Positions 28,686 through 38,250 of a DNA stretch of 64,000 nucleotides are shown here, piece after piece. Source of the DNA: an uncultured Bacteroidota bacterium (GTDB lineage: Bacteria > Bacteroidota > Bacteroidia > AKYH767-A > 2013-40CM-41-45); the NCBI GenBank assembly GCA_937871435.1, contig CALMQM010000121.1:59398-123397 (forward strand), given 5' to 3'. Below the pieces are notes generated by a model. The model ran no database searches and was not told where the DNA came from. It saw only the letters and a list, made by a program, of their open reading frames with translations. Made by a program: the position numbers and the translations under genes. Each line of letters opens with the position of its first letter. Position 1 is the stretch's first letter.

Positions 28686-30032
28686 CTATTTTTTAATGAA
28701 TTGTATTGTTTCCGATTTCTCTGACGAAATCATTCGAAGAAAATAAAATCTGGCTTCGAGCATTGATACATCCAGTTTGAGCTCTTGTGATCCTTTAGAA
28801 CAAAGTACATTCTTTTCATAAACAATTTCACCTAACACATTCAGAATTTCAATTTGCTCATTCATTTCCTCCTGTTCGTTCCATTTCAGGTTCAATAGAT
28901 TTAAAACAGGATTAGGGAAAACCATTGTTTTTGAAATCAGGATTCTTTCAGTACTGAGTGCCGGACACACTACACCAAGATCTCGATCATTGCATTTGCC
29001 GGGATAACAACACAAATCCTGAATATGAAAATTAACTGCCGGATCATAATTACATGCGCTGGTATCCATACAACCGTAAACAATGAGTGTTTTGCATGAA
29101 TCAGAATTGGAGCAGGGATATGCCGGATTAAACTCCAGAAAAGCAGGATCAGTACATCCACACGCTGCAGGATATTTTAGATATGGACTTAATTTTAATG
29201 TATCACTATTCACTTCTCCCGGTGCTAATTCTGCAACATATTTTACAAGCACCGGAAACGGAACCGCTTGTTCTTCAATTTCAACATTCACAGAAAAAGA
29301 AAGTTCTCCCTTAGTCGTAATCTGCGCTATCAAAATCTGATTGCTGTCAGGATTTACTCCTGTTACACCGGAGTTTTGAAGACTTGCATTATTACTTATA
29401 AATGAACGACCCGTTTTTACTGATCCGAAAACAGAAGAATCCACGCCACTTACCGCATCAAGAATACCAACATCTGCCCAGGAACCGGGAACTGAATTCA
29501 TCGTATCCATTCCGTCAGCAACTGTAACGGGAATTCCTGCGTCAGGATTTGCATTTGAAATTAAACCTCCCGGAACTTCCGCACTTCCACCATCATTGTG
29601 AACGCCGCCTATCATGGAACCATCACGATCGTTTGGTTTCGATACACCAAAATATGTTTTAGCAGCAATTCTGGTTGTTTGCCCGAGAGTTAACCAGGAA
29701 TCCAGGGCGACAGTATTTTCTCCAAGTCTGTTTCTGCTAAAATCTTTTCCGAAGGTCTGTCCGTCCGCTTTGTTGTTAAATATATTTTCTGTACTCTCAA
29801 ATTTCAACAAGTGACGGGCATCACCATAAATTTTCTTCAACACAGAACCTTGTTTCAAATCAATATAAATACGATAGGTCACAGAACCCGGTTCGAGGTA
29901 CCCGCCAATAGTATCCGATGCATCAAGGCTATCTGAAATATAATATTTTTCAACTATTAAGTTTTCAATCTGAGCTGAGGATTTTGTATAAATACAAAAA
30001 CAAGCAATTAGTATGAAAATATTTTTGATCAT
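28686..30032 (-). CDS. Secreted protein with the cluster's shared N-domain and T9SS tail
   Basis: A 448-aa secreted protein from the ATG at 30032 (MIKNIFILIACFCIYTKSSA signal peptide). Residues about 20-270 are the divergent member of the shared-domain family (IENLIVEKYYISD, GSVTYRIYIDLKQGS, NTVALDSWLTLGQ, DAGIPVTVADGMD). A Cys-rich segment follows (GCTDPAFLEFNPAYPCSN ... GCMDTSACNYDPAVNF), a 'GCTDPxAxNYDP' repeat common in T9SS cargo. The end is a type A T9SS tail (TMVFPNPVLNLL). The gene lies 22 bp after the TonB-dependent receptor stop and 8 bp before the FISUMP gene, in the same apparent operon. Confidence 0.83.
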   Translation of the reverse strand: MIKNIFILIACFCIYTKSSAQIENLIVEKYYISDSLDASDTIGGYLEPGSVTYRIYIDLKQGSVLKKIYGDARHLLKFESTENIFNNKADGQTFGKDFSRNRLGENTVALDSWLTLGQTTRIAAKTYFGVSKPNDRDGSMIGGVHNDGGSAEVPGGLISNANPDAGIPVTVADGMDTMNSVPGSWADVGILDAVSGVDSSVFGSVKTGRSFISNNASLQNSGVTGVNPDSNQILIAQITTKGELSFSVNVEIEEQAVPFPVLVKYVAELAPGEVNSDTLKLSPYLKYPAACGCTDPAFLEFNPAYPCSNSDSCKTLIVYGCMDTSACNYDPAVNFHIQDLCCYPGKCNDRDLGVVCPALSTERILISKTMVFPNPVLNLLNLKWNEQEEMNEQIEILNVLGEIVYEKNVLCSKGSQELKLDVSMLEARFYFLRMISSEKSETIQFIKK

Positions 30033-30054
30033 GATAGAATTTATTTTCTGTTTT

Positions 30055-33000
30055 TTACAATCGATAAGAAAGGGAGAAAATGTAATTCGTTCCATAATGA
30101 TACTTATCGTAATCCAGCGTAGTTCCATCTGTATAATCATAAGACCGAACGACAGCTGTATTCAGGATATCACGAATCGCAAACCCAAGCGTGAAGTGTT
30201 TGTAAACTGTTTTAGTGATTTTTAAATCAAGAAGGTCTCGCGGGAGTTCATAGATATCCGGAATTTCTTTTACATCTGCAGCAATAACCAAACGTTTCCC
30301 CTGACGATTGTAGCTCAGAGAAATTGTTAATCCGAGACTGTCGGCCTGGTAACTCAATATTCCATTGAGAACATAAGGCGCCTGGCCGAACATGGATCGC
30401 TTCACAGTATCTTGAGGAATATAATTTTTTACACCACCGGAAATTTCCATTCTTGTTCTGACAAATTCTGTTCTGGAATAGGTTCCTGTAATATTTGCCC
30501 GAACCTCAAAATGACCGGAGAGTTGTTTTCTGCCCTCCACCTCTATTCCGGCGACATAAGATTTATCCACATTCTGCCAGCTATAACCGGCAGATTTCAC
30601 AAGTTCGATATGATTCCGGAATGCTTTATAGAACATACTGAATGAACAGTTGTTGCCTGATTCAAAATATTTTTCCAATCGTAAATCATAATTATTTATT
30701 TGTACCGGTTTCAGATCAGAATTTCCAAAAACAAATGCACGGTATTCATAATCAAAAACTGCCACATCAGACAATTCACGAATACTTGGCCTTGCAATTG
30801 TCTGACTGAAATTAAATCTCAAATTAGCCGGCGAGAGTTCATTATTCTTCAGCTTGTAAATGATATTCGCGCTGGGCAAAAAAGAAAGCTGATTCAACTT
30901 ACCCGGATTCGCCAATGGAATTCCATCTTTATAGTTTCTTCTTGGATCATTCGGCAAATAATTTAAAGAATCAAATTTGACAACATCGCTAAGAATGTGA
31001 GCATCTTCCAATCTGATTCCGCCAGAAATACGCAAGGATAGAGTAAGGGAATAATCCATCATCACAAATCCGGCGGTTACTTTACTTTTTCCGAATGTAT
31101 GATCAGCAGGAGATTCCGTTCCTACATAATATTCATCGATTGTTTGATGAGAAATACCATACGGGTCAACATAAGGATGGATGTTAAAATTATTCAGATC
31201 AAATAATTGTTCAAGATTATCATTCTCCAATTTTAAATCAGAATATTCTCCAAAATTGATGTAATAATCATACTGATCACTCAATCTGTCATTTTGTTGA
31301 TATGCTCCTCCTGCTATTATTTTTCTTGAGAGTCCCGGTTTATCCTGAAATGGAAATTCGACGTTAATTTGAGAGTCGAAGATGTTATCACTCAGATACC
31401 TGTAATACCGGTGTATTCCATCCCGTATTTCCGGACCAATCTGATATGTATTGGTATACGGATCTTTTGTGTATTGTACATTTTTAAAATCCGGAGCACT
31501 GCTTTTACCATTTGTATAGGAAGCATTCAAATCAATTTTAATTTTAGAGCCAGGCAAATAGTGATCCGTTTTAATCTGGTAAACCATTTGTTTACGCTGT
31601 TCATAAAACTGACTTTTTGTAATGACATAATTTGACGGATCGCGGTTATCAAGTGAATTCAATACGTTATTCACGCCGGTATAATTAGGCATGAACAAAA
31701 GCGAAACAGAATTATTCTGATTTAATTTATACGCTCCGCACAAAAGTGCGCTCCAACCATTCGATTCCCTGCTAATTTGTCGTTGCGATGAAGAAGATAC
31801 CGAATTGATAAGGTTTCCACTTCCATCCGAAACAATTGCGGCTCGGTTAGATACTGATTGAGGATCATATACAACAGAGCTGCCGTAACGGAAATGTCCG
31901 GAAACTCCCAGTGTCCTGCCAAATAATTTGATCTGATTTCCTACTCCAAAACTTTGTGAAAAATTCAACGGAGCCTGCCGGCTTGTGTTGTTCCAGTTGT
32001 TGGGAAATGACTTACCGGTGGCAGGCACATCAGCATTAAGTATATCAAAAGCCTGATTTTTATAATTCCCATTAGCGTACATACTTTTTGCAGTAGACAC
32101 GGCATTCGGATCATTGATTTGTGCCGGAGCAAGCAAGCCCAATTGCACCAATGCAAGATTAAAATAAGTATCGCCTACTGAGGTTCCGACACCCCAGTTT
32201 TGCTGAGTGATCCCTAAAGAATTAAAATACGGACCAAGTCCAAGAGCGACAAATTCCTGATAAGGATTTGGCGAAAGAACAGCATTTGTGAATTGCTGAT
32301 GATTGTGCTCCCGGAAACCATTGTCATACCCCAACCAATCTGTTGTTCCGCGTTGAGAACTCAGTACATTTTTAAAGGTAGATTGATTATTGTAACCAAT
32401 TGCTGTCTCGATGTTCACTGTCAGCTTATCCGGAAAATCCTTTGTCTGTACTGATATAAATGCACCCGCCCAATCTCCGGGCAAATCCGGACTTGCGGTT
32501 TTTGTAATTATAATATTATCTATAAGACTGGAGGGAAATAAGTCGAGTTTGATATTGTTCGTGAATGGATCCAGAGTTGGAATGCGCATTCCGTTAATGG
32601 AAGTTTTGACATACCTGTCTCCTATTCCTCTTACTGTGATGAAACCTCCATTTGTCGATACTCCGGTGACTCGTGAAATAGCCGCGACAACATTTGCATC
32701 ACCTGTCTTTTTCATTGTCTCTGATGAAACAAAATCAAGTGTAACTGCCGAATTCTTTTTTATACTTTCAACATAATATTCTTTGCTACGGACAGCTTTT
32801 GCGGAAACAGTAACTTCAGTAATTTCTTTTGCCGCGGGTTTTAATGAGTAATTTTTCAGCAACACCTGTCCTTCGTGAAGGATTACTTTTTCCTCAATAC
32901 TTTGATAGCCCAAGAAAGTAATAACGAGAACCTGGGGCAGAGAATCGGATATTTTTAAAGAATAATTTCCATCCAAATCAGTAGTTACACCGACAGCAGA

Positions 33001-33138
33001 ATTGGCTTTCAGTGTCACAATTGCACCGATGATGGATTGTCCGGTTTCATCCGTAATCTTACCTCTTACTATTCCCTGACTAAAAGAATAGCTGGTTGCA
33101 AGAAATAATATACACAGTATCGCAGTAAAGGATTTCAT
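30055..33138 (-). CDS. TonB-dependent outer-membrane receptor with carboxypeptidase-like N-domain
   Basis: A 1027-aa outer-membrane receptor. The signal peptide (MKSFTAILCILFLATSYSFSQ) is followed by a CarboxypepD_reg-like domain (about 22-105: VRGKITDETGQSIIGAIVTL, GVTTDLDGNYSLKI, FLGYQS). A plug domain covers about 125-240 (AAISRVTGVS, GGFITVRGIGDRYVKTSING, GAFISVQTKDFP). The rest is a 22-strand barrel with strands such as LRFNFSQTIARPSIRELSD, ending FSLSYRL. It would import or move a ligand across the outer membrane with energy from TonB/ExbBD, which are not in the window. No SusD-like lipoprotein is adjacent, so it is not a typical glycan-utilisation pair. Its neighbours are the shared-domain secreted proteins, which may bind or deliver its ligand; this is inferred. 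Confidence 0.93.
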   Translation of the reverse strand: MKSFTAILCILFLATSYSFSQGIVRGKITDETGQSIIGAIVTLKANSAVGVTTDLDGNYSLKISDSLPQVLVITFLGYQSIEEKVILHEGQVLLKNYSLKPAAKEITEVTVSAKAVRSKEYYVESIKKNSAVTLDFVSSETMKKTGDANVVAAISRVTGVSTNGGFITVRGIGDRYVKTSINGMRIPTLDPFTNNIKLDLFPSSLIDNIIITKTASPDLPGDWAGAFISVQTKDFPDKLTVNIETAIGYNNQSTFKNVLSSQRGTTDWLGYDNGFREHNHQQFTNAVLSPNPYQEFVALGLGPYFNSLGITQQNWGVGTSVGDTYFNLALVQLGLLAPAQINDPNAVSTAKSMYANGNYKNQAFDILNADVPATGKSFPNNWNNTSRQAPLNFSQSFGVGNQIKLFGRTLGVSGHFRYGSSVVYDPQSVSNRAAIVSDGSGNLINSVSSSSQRQISRESNGWSALLCGAYKLNQNNSVSLLFMPNYTGVNNVLNSLDNRDPSNYVITKSQFYEQRKQMVYQIKTDHYLPGSKIKIDLNASYTNGKSSAPDFKNVQYTKDPYTNTYQIGPEIRDGIHRYYRYLSDNIFDSQINVEFPFQDKPGLSRKIIAGGAYQQNDRLSDQYDYYINFGEYSDLKLENDNLEQLFDLNNFNIHPYVDPYGISHQTIDEYYVGTESPADHTFGKSKVTAGFVMMDYSLTLSLRISGGIRLEDAHILSDVVKFDSLNYLPNDPRRNYKDGIPLANPGKLNQLSFLPSANIIYKLKNNELSPANLRFNFSQTIARPSIRELSDVAVFDYEYRAFVFGNSDLKPVQINNYDLRLEKYFESGNNCSFSMFYKAFRNHIELVKSAGYSWQNVDKSYVAGIEVEGRKQLSGHFEVRANITGTYSRTEFVRTRMEISGGVKNYIPQDTVKRSMFGQAPYVLNGILSYQADSLGLTISLSYNRQGKRLVIAADVKEIPDIYELPRDLLDLKITKTVYKHFTLGFAIRDILNTAVVRSYDYTDGTTLDYDKYHYGTNYIFSLSYRL

Positions 33139-33222
33139 TCCGGCTAATACAGGATAGAATTCATTTGTATAAATGAATCCGCCTGCAGGTTGAAGGGTTT
33201 AGAATAAATAGAATTCAGTTTT

Positions 33223-34305
33223 TTATTCTTTTAGAATTCTGCTGAATTCAACCTTAGCATCTGATTGTATTTCGAGAACATAAAAACCATTCGCTACCGC
33301 TGATAAATCAATTGTCCAGGACTGATTTTTATCTTTTCCAATAAGGGATCCAGTACAAATAATTTTACCGCTTACATCGTACAAAATGTATCTGGCTTCT
33401 TTGTCAGTTTTCTGTGAAGGAATTTCTATGTTCACTAAATCGGAGAATGGATTTGGATATACAAGGAAATCATTTCCGGATTTCGCACTTAAATCATGTA
33501 TACCTGTTGAACTGGAATAGATCAGTTCGGGTATTTGAATTTCATCTGCAACGGGATTTTGCGCTACATAATTTTCCACACCACCACTTGGTGTTCCAAT
33601 TTGAATATTCAGCTCAAATGAAAAGACTCCGTCAGTAGTAATCTGCGCAATCAGTACTTTGTTTTCATTCGGATCAGGGCCAATGGAACCATTCAATGAT
33701 GCCCATGAACCATTGGAAGTAGAAAACAAAGGTCCATTTGTACCATCATTCTGAGCATCAAAAACAGCTATCTCAGAAGTAATACCCACAGTAGTAACAG
33801 CCTCCGGAGATCCTGCAAGTAATCCATCCTGCGTAGTCAAAGGAATTCCTGCTGAAGGATCAGTGTTTTGCAATACACCATCCGAATTTGACACATTTGC
33901 AACTCCATCATCTTCTGTTTTCAAGACACCAAAATTTCCGGCGCACGCTGCTCCGACGGAAAGCCATGAATCAAGCATGACTGTATTGTTCGATGCCTGA
34001 CTTTTTGTATACGTCGGCGAAGTGGCGCCACGGTCTTCATTGTTAAAAAACAAAGTAGTTGTTTCAATTCTCATTTCGTGACCAGGAACACCGTATGCCG
34101 CCTGAAATTTATATCCGGGCAACATATCTACATAAATTCTATATGTAACAGAACCAACAGGCAATACACCACCTGTAGCGTTTTGTGTCGCGTCATTCGC
34201 GTCGGACACATAATATTTTTCGACGATAATATTTTCCAGTCCGTTTTGGGCAAAAGAGACGATGGAAAACAATAAGGAGATGCATGAGAAAGTAAATTTT
34301 TTCAT
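33223..34305 (-). CDS. Secreted protein with the cluster's shared N-domain and T9SS tail
   Basis: A 360-aa secreted protein (MKKFTFSCISLLFSIVSFAQ signal peptide) made of one shared domain plus a tail. The domain covers about 20-265: NGLENIIVEKYYVSDAND, VTYRIYVDMLPGYKFQAAYG, DSWLSVGAACAGNFGVLKTE, AGIPLTTQDG, SNGSWASLNGSIGPD and FELNIQIGTPSGGVENYVA. The tail is type A T9SS (FLVYPNPFSDLV ... GFYVLEI). It is the closest paralogue of the N-terminal part of the 1131-aa protein. It is encoded 84 bp upstream of the TonB-dependent receptor. No database family comes to mind for the domain. Confidence 0.85.
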   Translation of the reverse strand: MKKFTFSCISLLFSIVSFAQNGLENIIVEKYYVSDANDATQNATGGVLPVGSVTYRIYVDMLPGYKFQAAYGVPGHEMRIETTTLFFNNEDRGATSPTYTKSQASNNTVMLDSWLSVGAACAGNFGVLKTEDDGVANVSNSDGVLQNTDPSAGIPLTTQDGLLAGSPEAVTTVGITSEIAVFDAQNDGTNGPLFSTSNGSWASLNGSIGPDPNENKVLIAQITTDGVFSFELNIQIGTPSGGVENYVAQNPVADEIQIPELIYSSSTGIHDLSAKSGNDFLVYPNPFSDLVNIEIPSQKTDKEARYILYDVSGKIICTGSLIGKDKNQSWTIDLSAVANGFYVLEIQSDAKVEFSRILKE

Positions 34306-34524
34306 TTCTATTCGTTTTATTTATTAAAATGATGAGGGATTTGACCAGTTTGCTTTCAGCAAAGTTGAACAAAGAACTTAGCCTGAAATGAAGTCACAGA
34401 ATAACTTTGTGTTAGCAAAACTTTAAGAATGAAAAACAAATCGTTCACTTTGCATTCATGAATTAATATTCAGTTCACATGATGCATAATTCAACGAATG
34501 GAATGGTTGTGTCAAAATGCAACT

Positions 34525-35322
34525 CTACTTATCAGAGTGAAAAACGAGACTATCCAATTTTATCTCCTCTTGTTTCGGATTTCTGGCAACATAATTTTCA
34601 ACATTACCTGTTGGCGTTCCTATCTGAATGTTCAACTCGAAACTGAATTTCCCGTTTGTAGTGATTTGCGCGATCAACACACAATTAGAAGAATCCGTAC
34701 CGGCGGAACCACCAAAACATGCCCAGGAACCATTCTCTGTGAAAAACTGCTGACCATTTGATATTGAGTTTTCACTCTTAAATACATCCAGCAGAGTGCT
34801 GTCGATCCCAAAATAATTCACAACAGGTACCGGTGATGCCGGCAACATTCCATCTCTCACACTAATTGGGATTCCCGCAACATGCGATTTATTTTCAAGA
34901 AAACCCGTAGTATTTAAAATAGCTTTTGTTGTATCCGAGCTTTTCAAAACAGCCATGTACTTGTCGGCGGATGCAGCGACGGATAACCATGAATCGAGCA
35001 TTAATGCTCCTTTATTGAGATCTTTACTTTGGATCTCATTGGCTGTTGCGGTTTCGGTATTAGTGTTAAAAAAATATGTACTCGTTTTTAAAAACAAGGG
35101 ATGACCCGGAACTCCATAGGCTGCCTGAAAACGATAGCCGGGCAACATTTTTGCAAAAATTCTGTAGGTGACAGATCCGGCTCTTAATTTTCCAGCACTG
35201 AGTTCTTCGTCTTTTTGATCAGCTACATAATATTTCTCCACAATAATTTCTTCCAACCCGTTTTTTGCAAATGCATCAACCCCATATAATAATAGCAAAT
35301 AAGCAAGAATGTATTTTTTCAC
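34525..35322 (-). CDS. Secreted shared-domain protein without sorting tail
   Basis: A 265-aa secreted protein with a GTG start at 35322 (signal peptide KKYILAYLLLLYGVDAFA). It is the shared domain on its own: NGLEEIIVEKYYVADQ, VTYRIFAKMLPGYRFQAAYG, LMLDSWLSVAASADKY, AGIPISVRDGM, TENGSWACFGGSAG and FELNIQIGTPTGNVENYVA. It stops about 15 residues after the domain, where the 360-aa paralogue continues into its T9SS tail. No remnant of a tail is visible downstream. It may be periplasmic or carried with a partner. It is the first gene of the minus-strand cluster, so it may be the promoter-proximal gene. Confidence 0.82.
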   Translation of the reverse strand: MKKYILAYLLLLYGVDAFAKNGLEEIIVEKYYVADQKDEELSAGKLRAGSVTYRIFAKMLPGYRFQAAYGVPGHPLFLKTSTYFFNTNTETATANEIQSKDLNKGALMLDSWLSVAASADKYMAVLKSSDTTKAILNTTGFLENKSHVAGIPISVRDGMLPASPVPVVNYFGIDSTLLDVFKSENSISNGQQFFTENGSWACFGGSAGTDSSNCVLIAQITTNGKFSFELNIQIGTPTGNVENYVARNPKQEEIKLDSLVFHSDK

Positions 35323-35928
35323 ACCGATGAACTTTGAGGACGCAAGTTGCTCCGCTTCAATTACGACGGTGACAAATGAATATTATATTTATATTAAGAT
35401 ATGTGTTTCTTTTCGACCGGCAACATGAGTTTAAATGTTCTGTTTTTTCTGTAACGGTTCGATCAAAACTCATTGACCATCATCTTCATGGATACTGATT
35501 CATTTGCTGCAACCACTCTTACGAAATAAATTCCGGTTGGAATTCCGTTACACGGAATATAAATCTTTTGCATTCCTTGATCACAATTAACGAGGTCTTC
35601 ATTTTTGACACGCTTTCCCTGAGCATCGATCAACTCGGATCTGGAGAATTTAAAAGCAATGCCTCAATGTACACTTGATTGTTGACCGCAACGCCTGTCA
35701 TACCATGCATGGCAATGAGTTTCCGCATTTTCCTCGCACAAGCAACGAAAATTCAGGACTTTGTTTAGTGTGTCACAAAAGATGATAAATTTCCAATGAA
35801 ATCAATCTACGATTTTTTCAAATATTTCGCCAAATTGCATTTCGGATAAATTTTTTGAGTATTTTTAGAAGAGCTTTTTATTAAGCAATTTATCAGTTCA
35901 TTATGCTTTAGAAATAATACTTTTATTC
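35323..35928. other. Intergenic region, 606 bp, with a gene remnant
   Basis: This divergent spacer lies between the cluster's first gene and the 709-aa gene. Its middle part (35462-35728) holds the decayed T9SS gene fragment listed separately. The rest is AT-rich, probably contains promoters for both sides, and shows no other structure I can support. Confidence 0.5.
35462..35728 (-). pseudogene. Decayed Kelch/T9SS gene fragment with duplicated sorting-domain end
   Basis: The segment 35462-35637 matches 41438-41613, the 3' end of the Kelch gene at 41.4-42.6 kb, at 173 of 176 positions by my alignment. It encodes the last part of a T9SS tail with the same stop codon (ELIDAQGKRVKNEDL ... GIYFVRV). 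Upstream on the minus strand the frame is broken. A 32-codon piece from 35728 (MHGMTGVAVNNQVYIEALL) ends at a TGA inside the copy, and the tail's own frame meets a stop a few codons before the match. No signal peptide or full gene is present. It is either a partial duplication or the remnant of a second Kelch gene. Confidence 0.75.
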
Positions 35929-38058
35929 ATGAAAAAACTAATTCTCCTTTTTCTATCAATAGTGAATTTTGTAAATGGGCAATCCAATTTCTTTCGCTAT
36001 GATTCTACACTTGTTGAATCAAGCCTATTAAACATAAATGATTGTTCCTATTATTCCCAAAGTCTTAAAGAAGTCATGGTAGTTACCAATTCTGACAGCA
36101 GCATTTTTACAATGACATCTGATCCTTCAGGTACACAACCATTCTTAAATGAGTCAAAAATAATTTACGCTCTGGATTCATCAAGGAAAATTCTTTCCCA
36201 GACCTATCAATATGGCGACTCTTCAAGATGGGTAAATAATTATAAAGACACATTCACGTATGACAGTGTTGGAAATATTGACACCAAAACAGTTCACTTA
36301 TGGTCAAATTTTCATTTCTCCTGGATAAATTATGAACTTGACAGTATGGTACACTCTGTTTCCGATACCATCACAAGATATGCTGAATATTCATGGGACA
36401 CTCTTTTATCAACATGGCATATTCGACATTCAATAGATAAAAGTTTTAATGCAAATAATCAGCTTCTTGAAAGCACCGATTTGAGTTTTTTTTCGACCGG
36501 AGCAATCTACACAGGAATGCGATCTATCTGCAATTATGATGTGAACGGATTATGTATCTCCAGTTATACATTGGAATATAATACTGTGTTTTCTTATTGG
36601 GAAAATGTAAACGGAAATGAAGCGTATTACGATGCCGCCGGCAGAGATACAATGTTGATATATCTTGCTGGTGATTCTACAAGCTGGACACCGGACAGAA
36701 AGTATGTTAAAATTTACAACGGATCAGGATTACTTTTTCATATAACAAATTCATCCTGGACAGGAGGGAATTGGCTGGAAACTAACAGAACAATTTATGA
36801 ATACAACACGAATAACCAGGATTCACTGGAAACAGCACAAACCTACAATGGAATTACATGGCTAAACTCAGGGCTTGTGATCCAAACCCATTCTCCTTCC
36901 AATAAAATTCTCGAGCGATTAACACAGACTTGGGACGGAACAACATGGTTGAATCAAACAGTTTATCATTTCACGTATGACATTCAGGATTCTTGTACCG
37001 AGAGTTTACTTTCTATTTGGGACAGTGGATCATGGTTGGATGGTTCTAAGAGTATTACAATCTACTATTCTTATTTCCCGCTGAGCTATTATTCAGCTGA
37101 TCAGTTCTATGATGTTTCACTTGGCTGGCAAACAGAAAACGAAGGAACCATTTCATATGACACATCCGGAAATGTATTATCATTTTGGTTTGTCGGAAAT
37201 AGTGGGATGAGTAACGGGAGTAAGACATATTCGTATTATCCGGATGGCAAACTGAGGCATGTCACCGGGTATTCGTGTTCAGCAGGAGGATTAGGAGATA
37301 AGGTGGACCGCAACTATTACCATCTCATGCAAACCGAAATACAACTAAATCCTTCTATTGCTTGTCAGGGTGATTCAATATTAGCGGTTATATCCACTAC
37401 AGGAGATAATAATCCTTCTCACTATTCCTGGTCGCCGGGATTGGCAGTAAGCGATTCGACCATTTCCCAACCTTACTTGTTTCCATCTGTGTCCACTGAT
37501 TACTATCTTACTGTTCGCGATGACAGTGGCAGTGTTTCCATCAGAGAAATTACAACGCAGGTTTCAGTATCAACCAAACCGAATATCGGGCCTGACACAA
37601 CAATTTGTACAGGTGTTTCTTATACACTTGACGCAGGAAATCAATTTCAATCGTATGAATGGCAGGATGGAAGCAGTCAGACTTTCTTTACCGTAAATGA
37701 AAATATTCCGGGTGCATACTATTTTTGGGTACTAGTTCAGGACTCAAATCAATGTACGAACAGCGATACTGTAGCCATTACAGTAGATGTGTGTTCAGGA
37801 TTAATTGCCTTAAACAATTCTAATCTGAATTATTTTCCTAATCCTGTAAATGACCGGCTTTGCATTCAAAATACTACTTTGCAAACACAAAACGAAATAT
37901 CTCTTTTCAATTCTCAGGGAGATTTTGTAAAGCAGTATTTTATTAATGCAGATAATAAGTGCATAGTCACTTCCGATTTACCGGAAGGAATTTATTATTA
38001 CAAATATGTTCAGCAAAACGGGTCTGTGACAGGTAATAAGATTATAATTCTTCACTAA
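35929..38058 (+). CDS. YD-like repeat secreted protein with T9SS tail
   Basis: A 709-aa secreted protein (MKKLILLFLSIVNFVNGQ signal peptide). Residues about 60-460 carry degenerate repeats of 35-45 residues with a W-x-N/D core followed by a YD-x-x-G strand (TFTYDSVGNIDTKT, WDGTTWLNQTVYHFTYDIQD, WDSGSWLDGSKSITIYY). These resemble RHS/YD-like text-parsing repeats seen in Bacteroidota T9SS cargo. Two PKD/Ig-like segments follow (about 470-640, with YSWSPGLAVSDSTIS and TICTGVSYTLDAGNQFQSYEW). The end is a type A T9SS tail (NLNYFPNPVNDRL ... GIYYYKY). It converges on a paralogue of the same architecture. No catalytic motif is seen. Confidence 0.82.
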   Translation: MKKLILLFLSIVNFVNGQSNFFRYDSTLVESSLLNINDCSYYSQSLKEVMVVTNSDSSIFTMTSDPSGTQPFLNESKIIYALDSSRKILSQTYQYGDSSRWVNNYKDTFTYDSVGNIDTKTVHLWSNFHFSWINYELDSMVHSVSDTITRYAEYSWDTLLSTWHIRHSIDKSFNANNQLLESTDLSFFSTGAIYTGMRSICNYDVNGLCISSYTLEYNTVFSYWENVNGNEAYYDAAGRDTMLIYLAGDSTSWTPDRKYVKIYNGSGLLFHITNSSWTGGNWLETNRTIYEYNTNNQDSLETAQTYNGITWLNSGLVIQTHSPSNKILERLTQTWDGTTWLNQTVYHFTYDIQDSCTESLLSIWDSGSWLDGSKSITIYYSYFPLSYYSADQFYDVSLGWQTENEGTISYDTSGNVLSFWFVGNSGMSNGSKTYSYYPDGKLRHVTGYSCSAGGLGDKVDRNYYHLMQTEIQLNPSIACQGDSILAVISTTGDNNPSHYSWSPGLAVSDSTISQPYLFPSVSTDYYLTVRDDSGSVSIREITTQVSVSTKPNIGPDTTICTGVSYTLDAGNQFQSYEWQDGSSQTFFTVNENIPGAYYFWVLVQDSNQCTNSDTVAITVDVCSGLIALNNSNLNYFPNPVNDRLCIQNTTLQTQNEISLFNSQGDFVKQYFINADNKCIVTSDLPEGIYYYKYVQQNGSVTGNKIIILH

Positions 38059-38250
38059 GAAACTTAGAAAACGTCCGTGAGTGTTTACAATATGCATCGT
38101 ATTTATTTTTCTTCGATGCTAAATTTTCATTTCCTAAACTTTAAATTCATCCCATTACATCATCAGGATTTATTTCGTTGAAGCGTTTTGAGTTTTTTGA
38201 AGGGGAAATATTATCACTCCTGTACAATAGAGCGAAAAAAAAGTCACACA

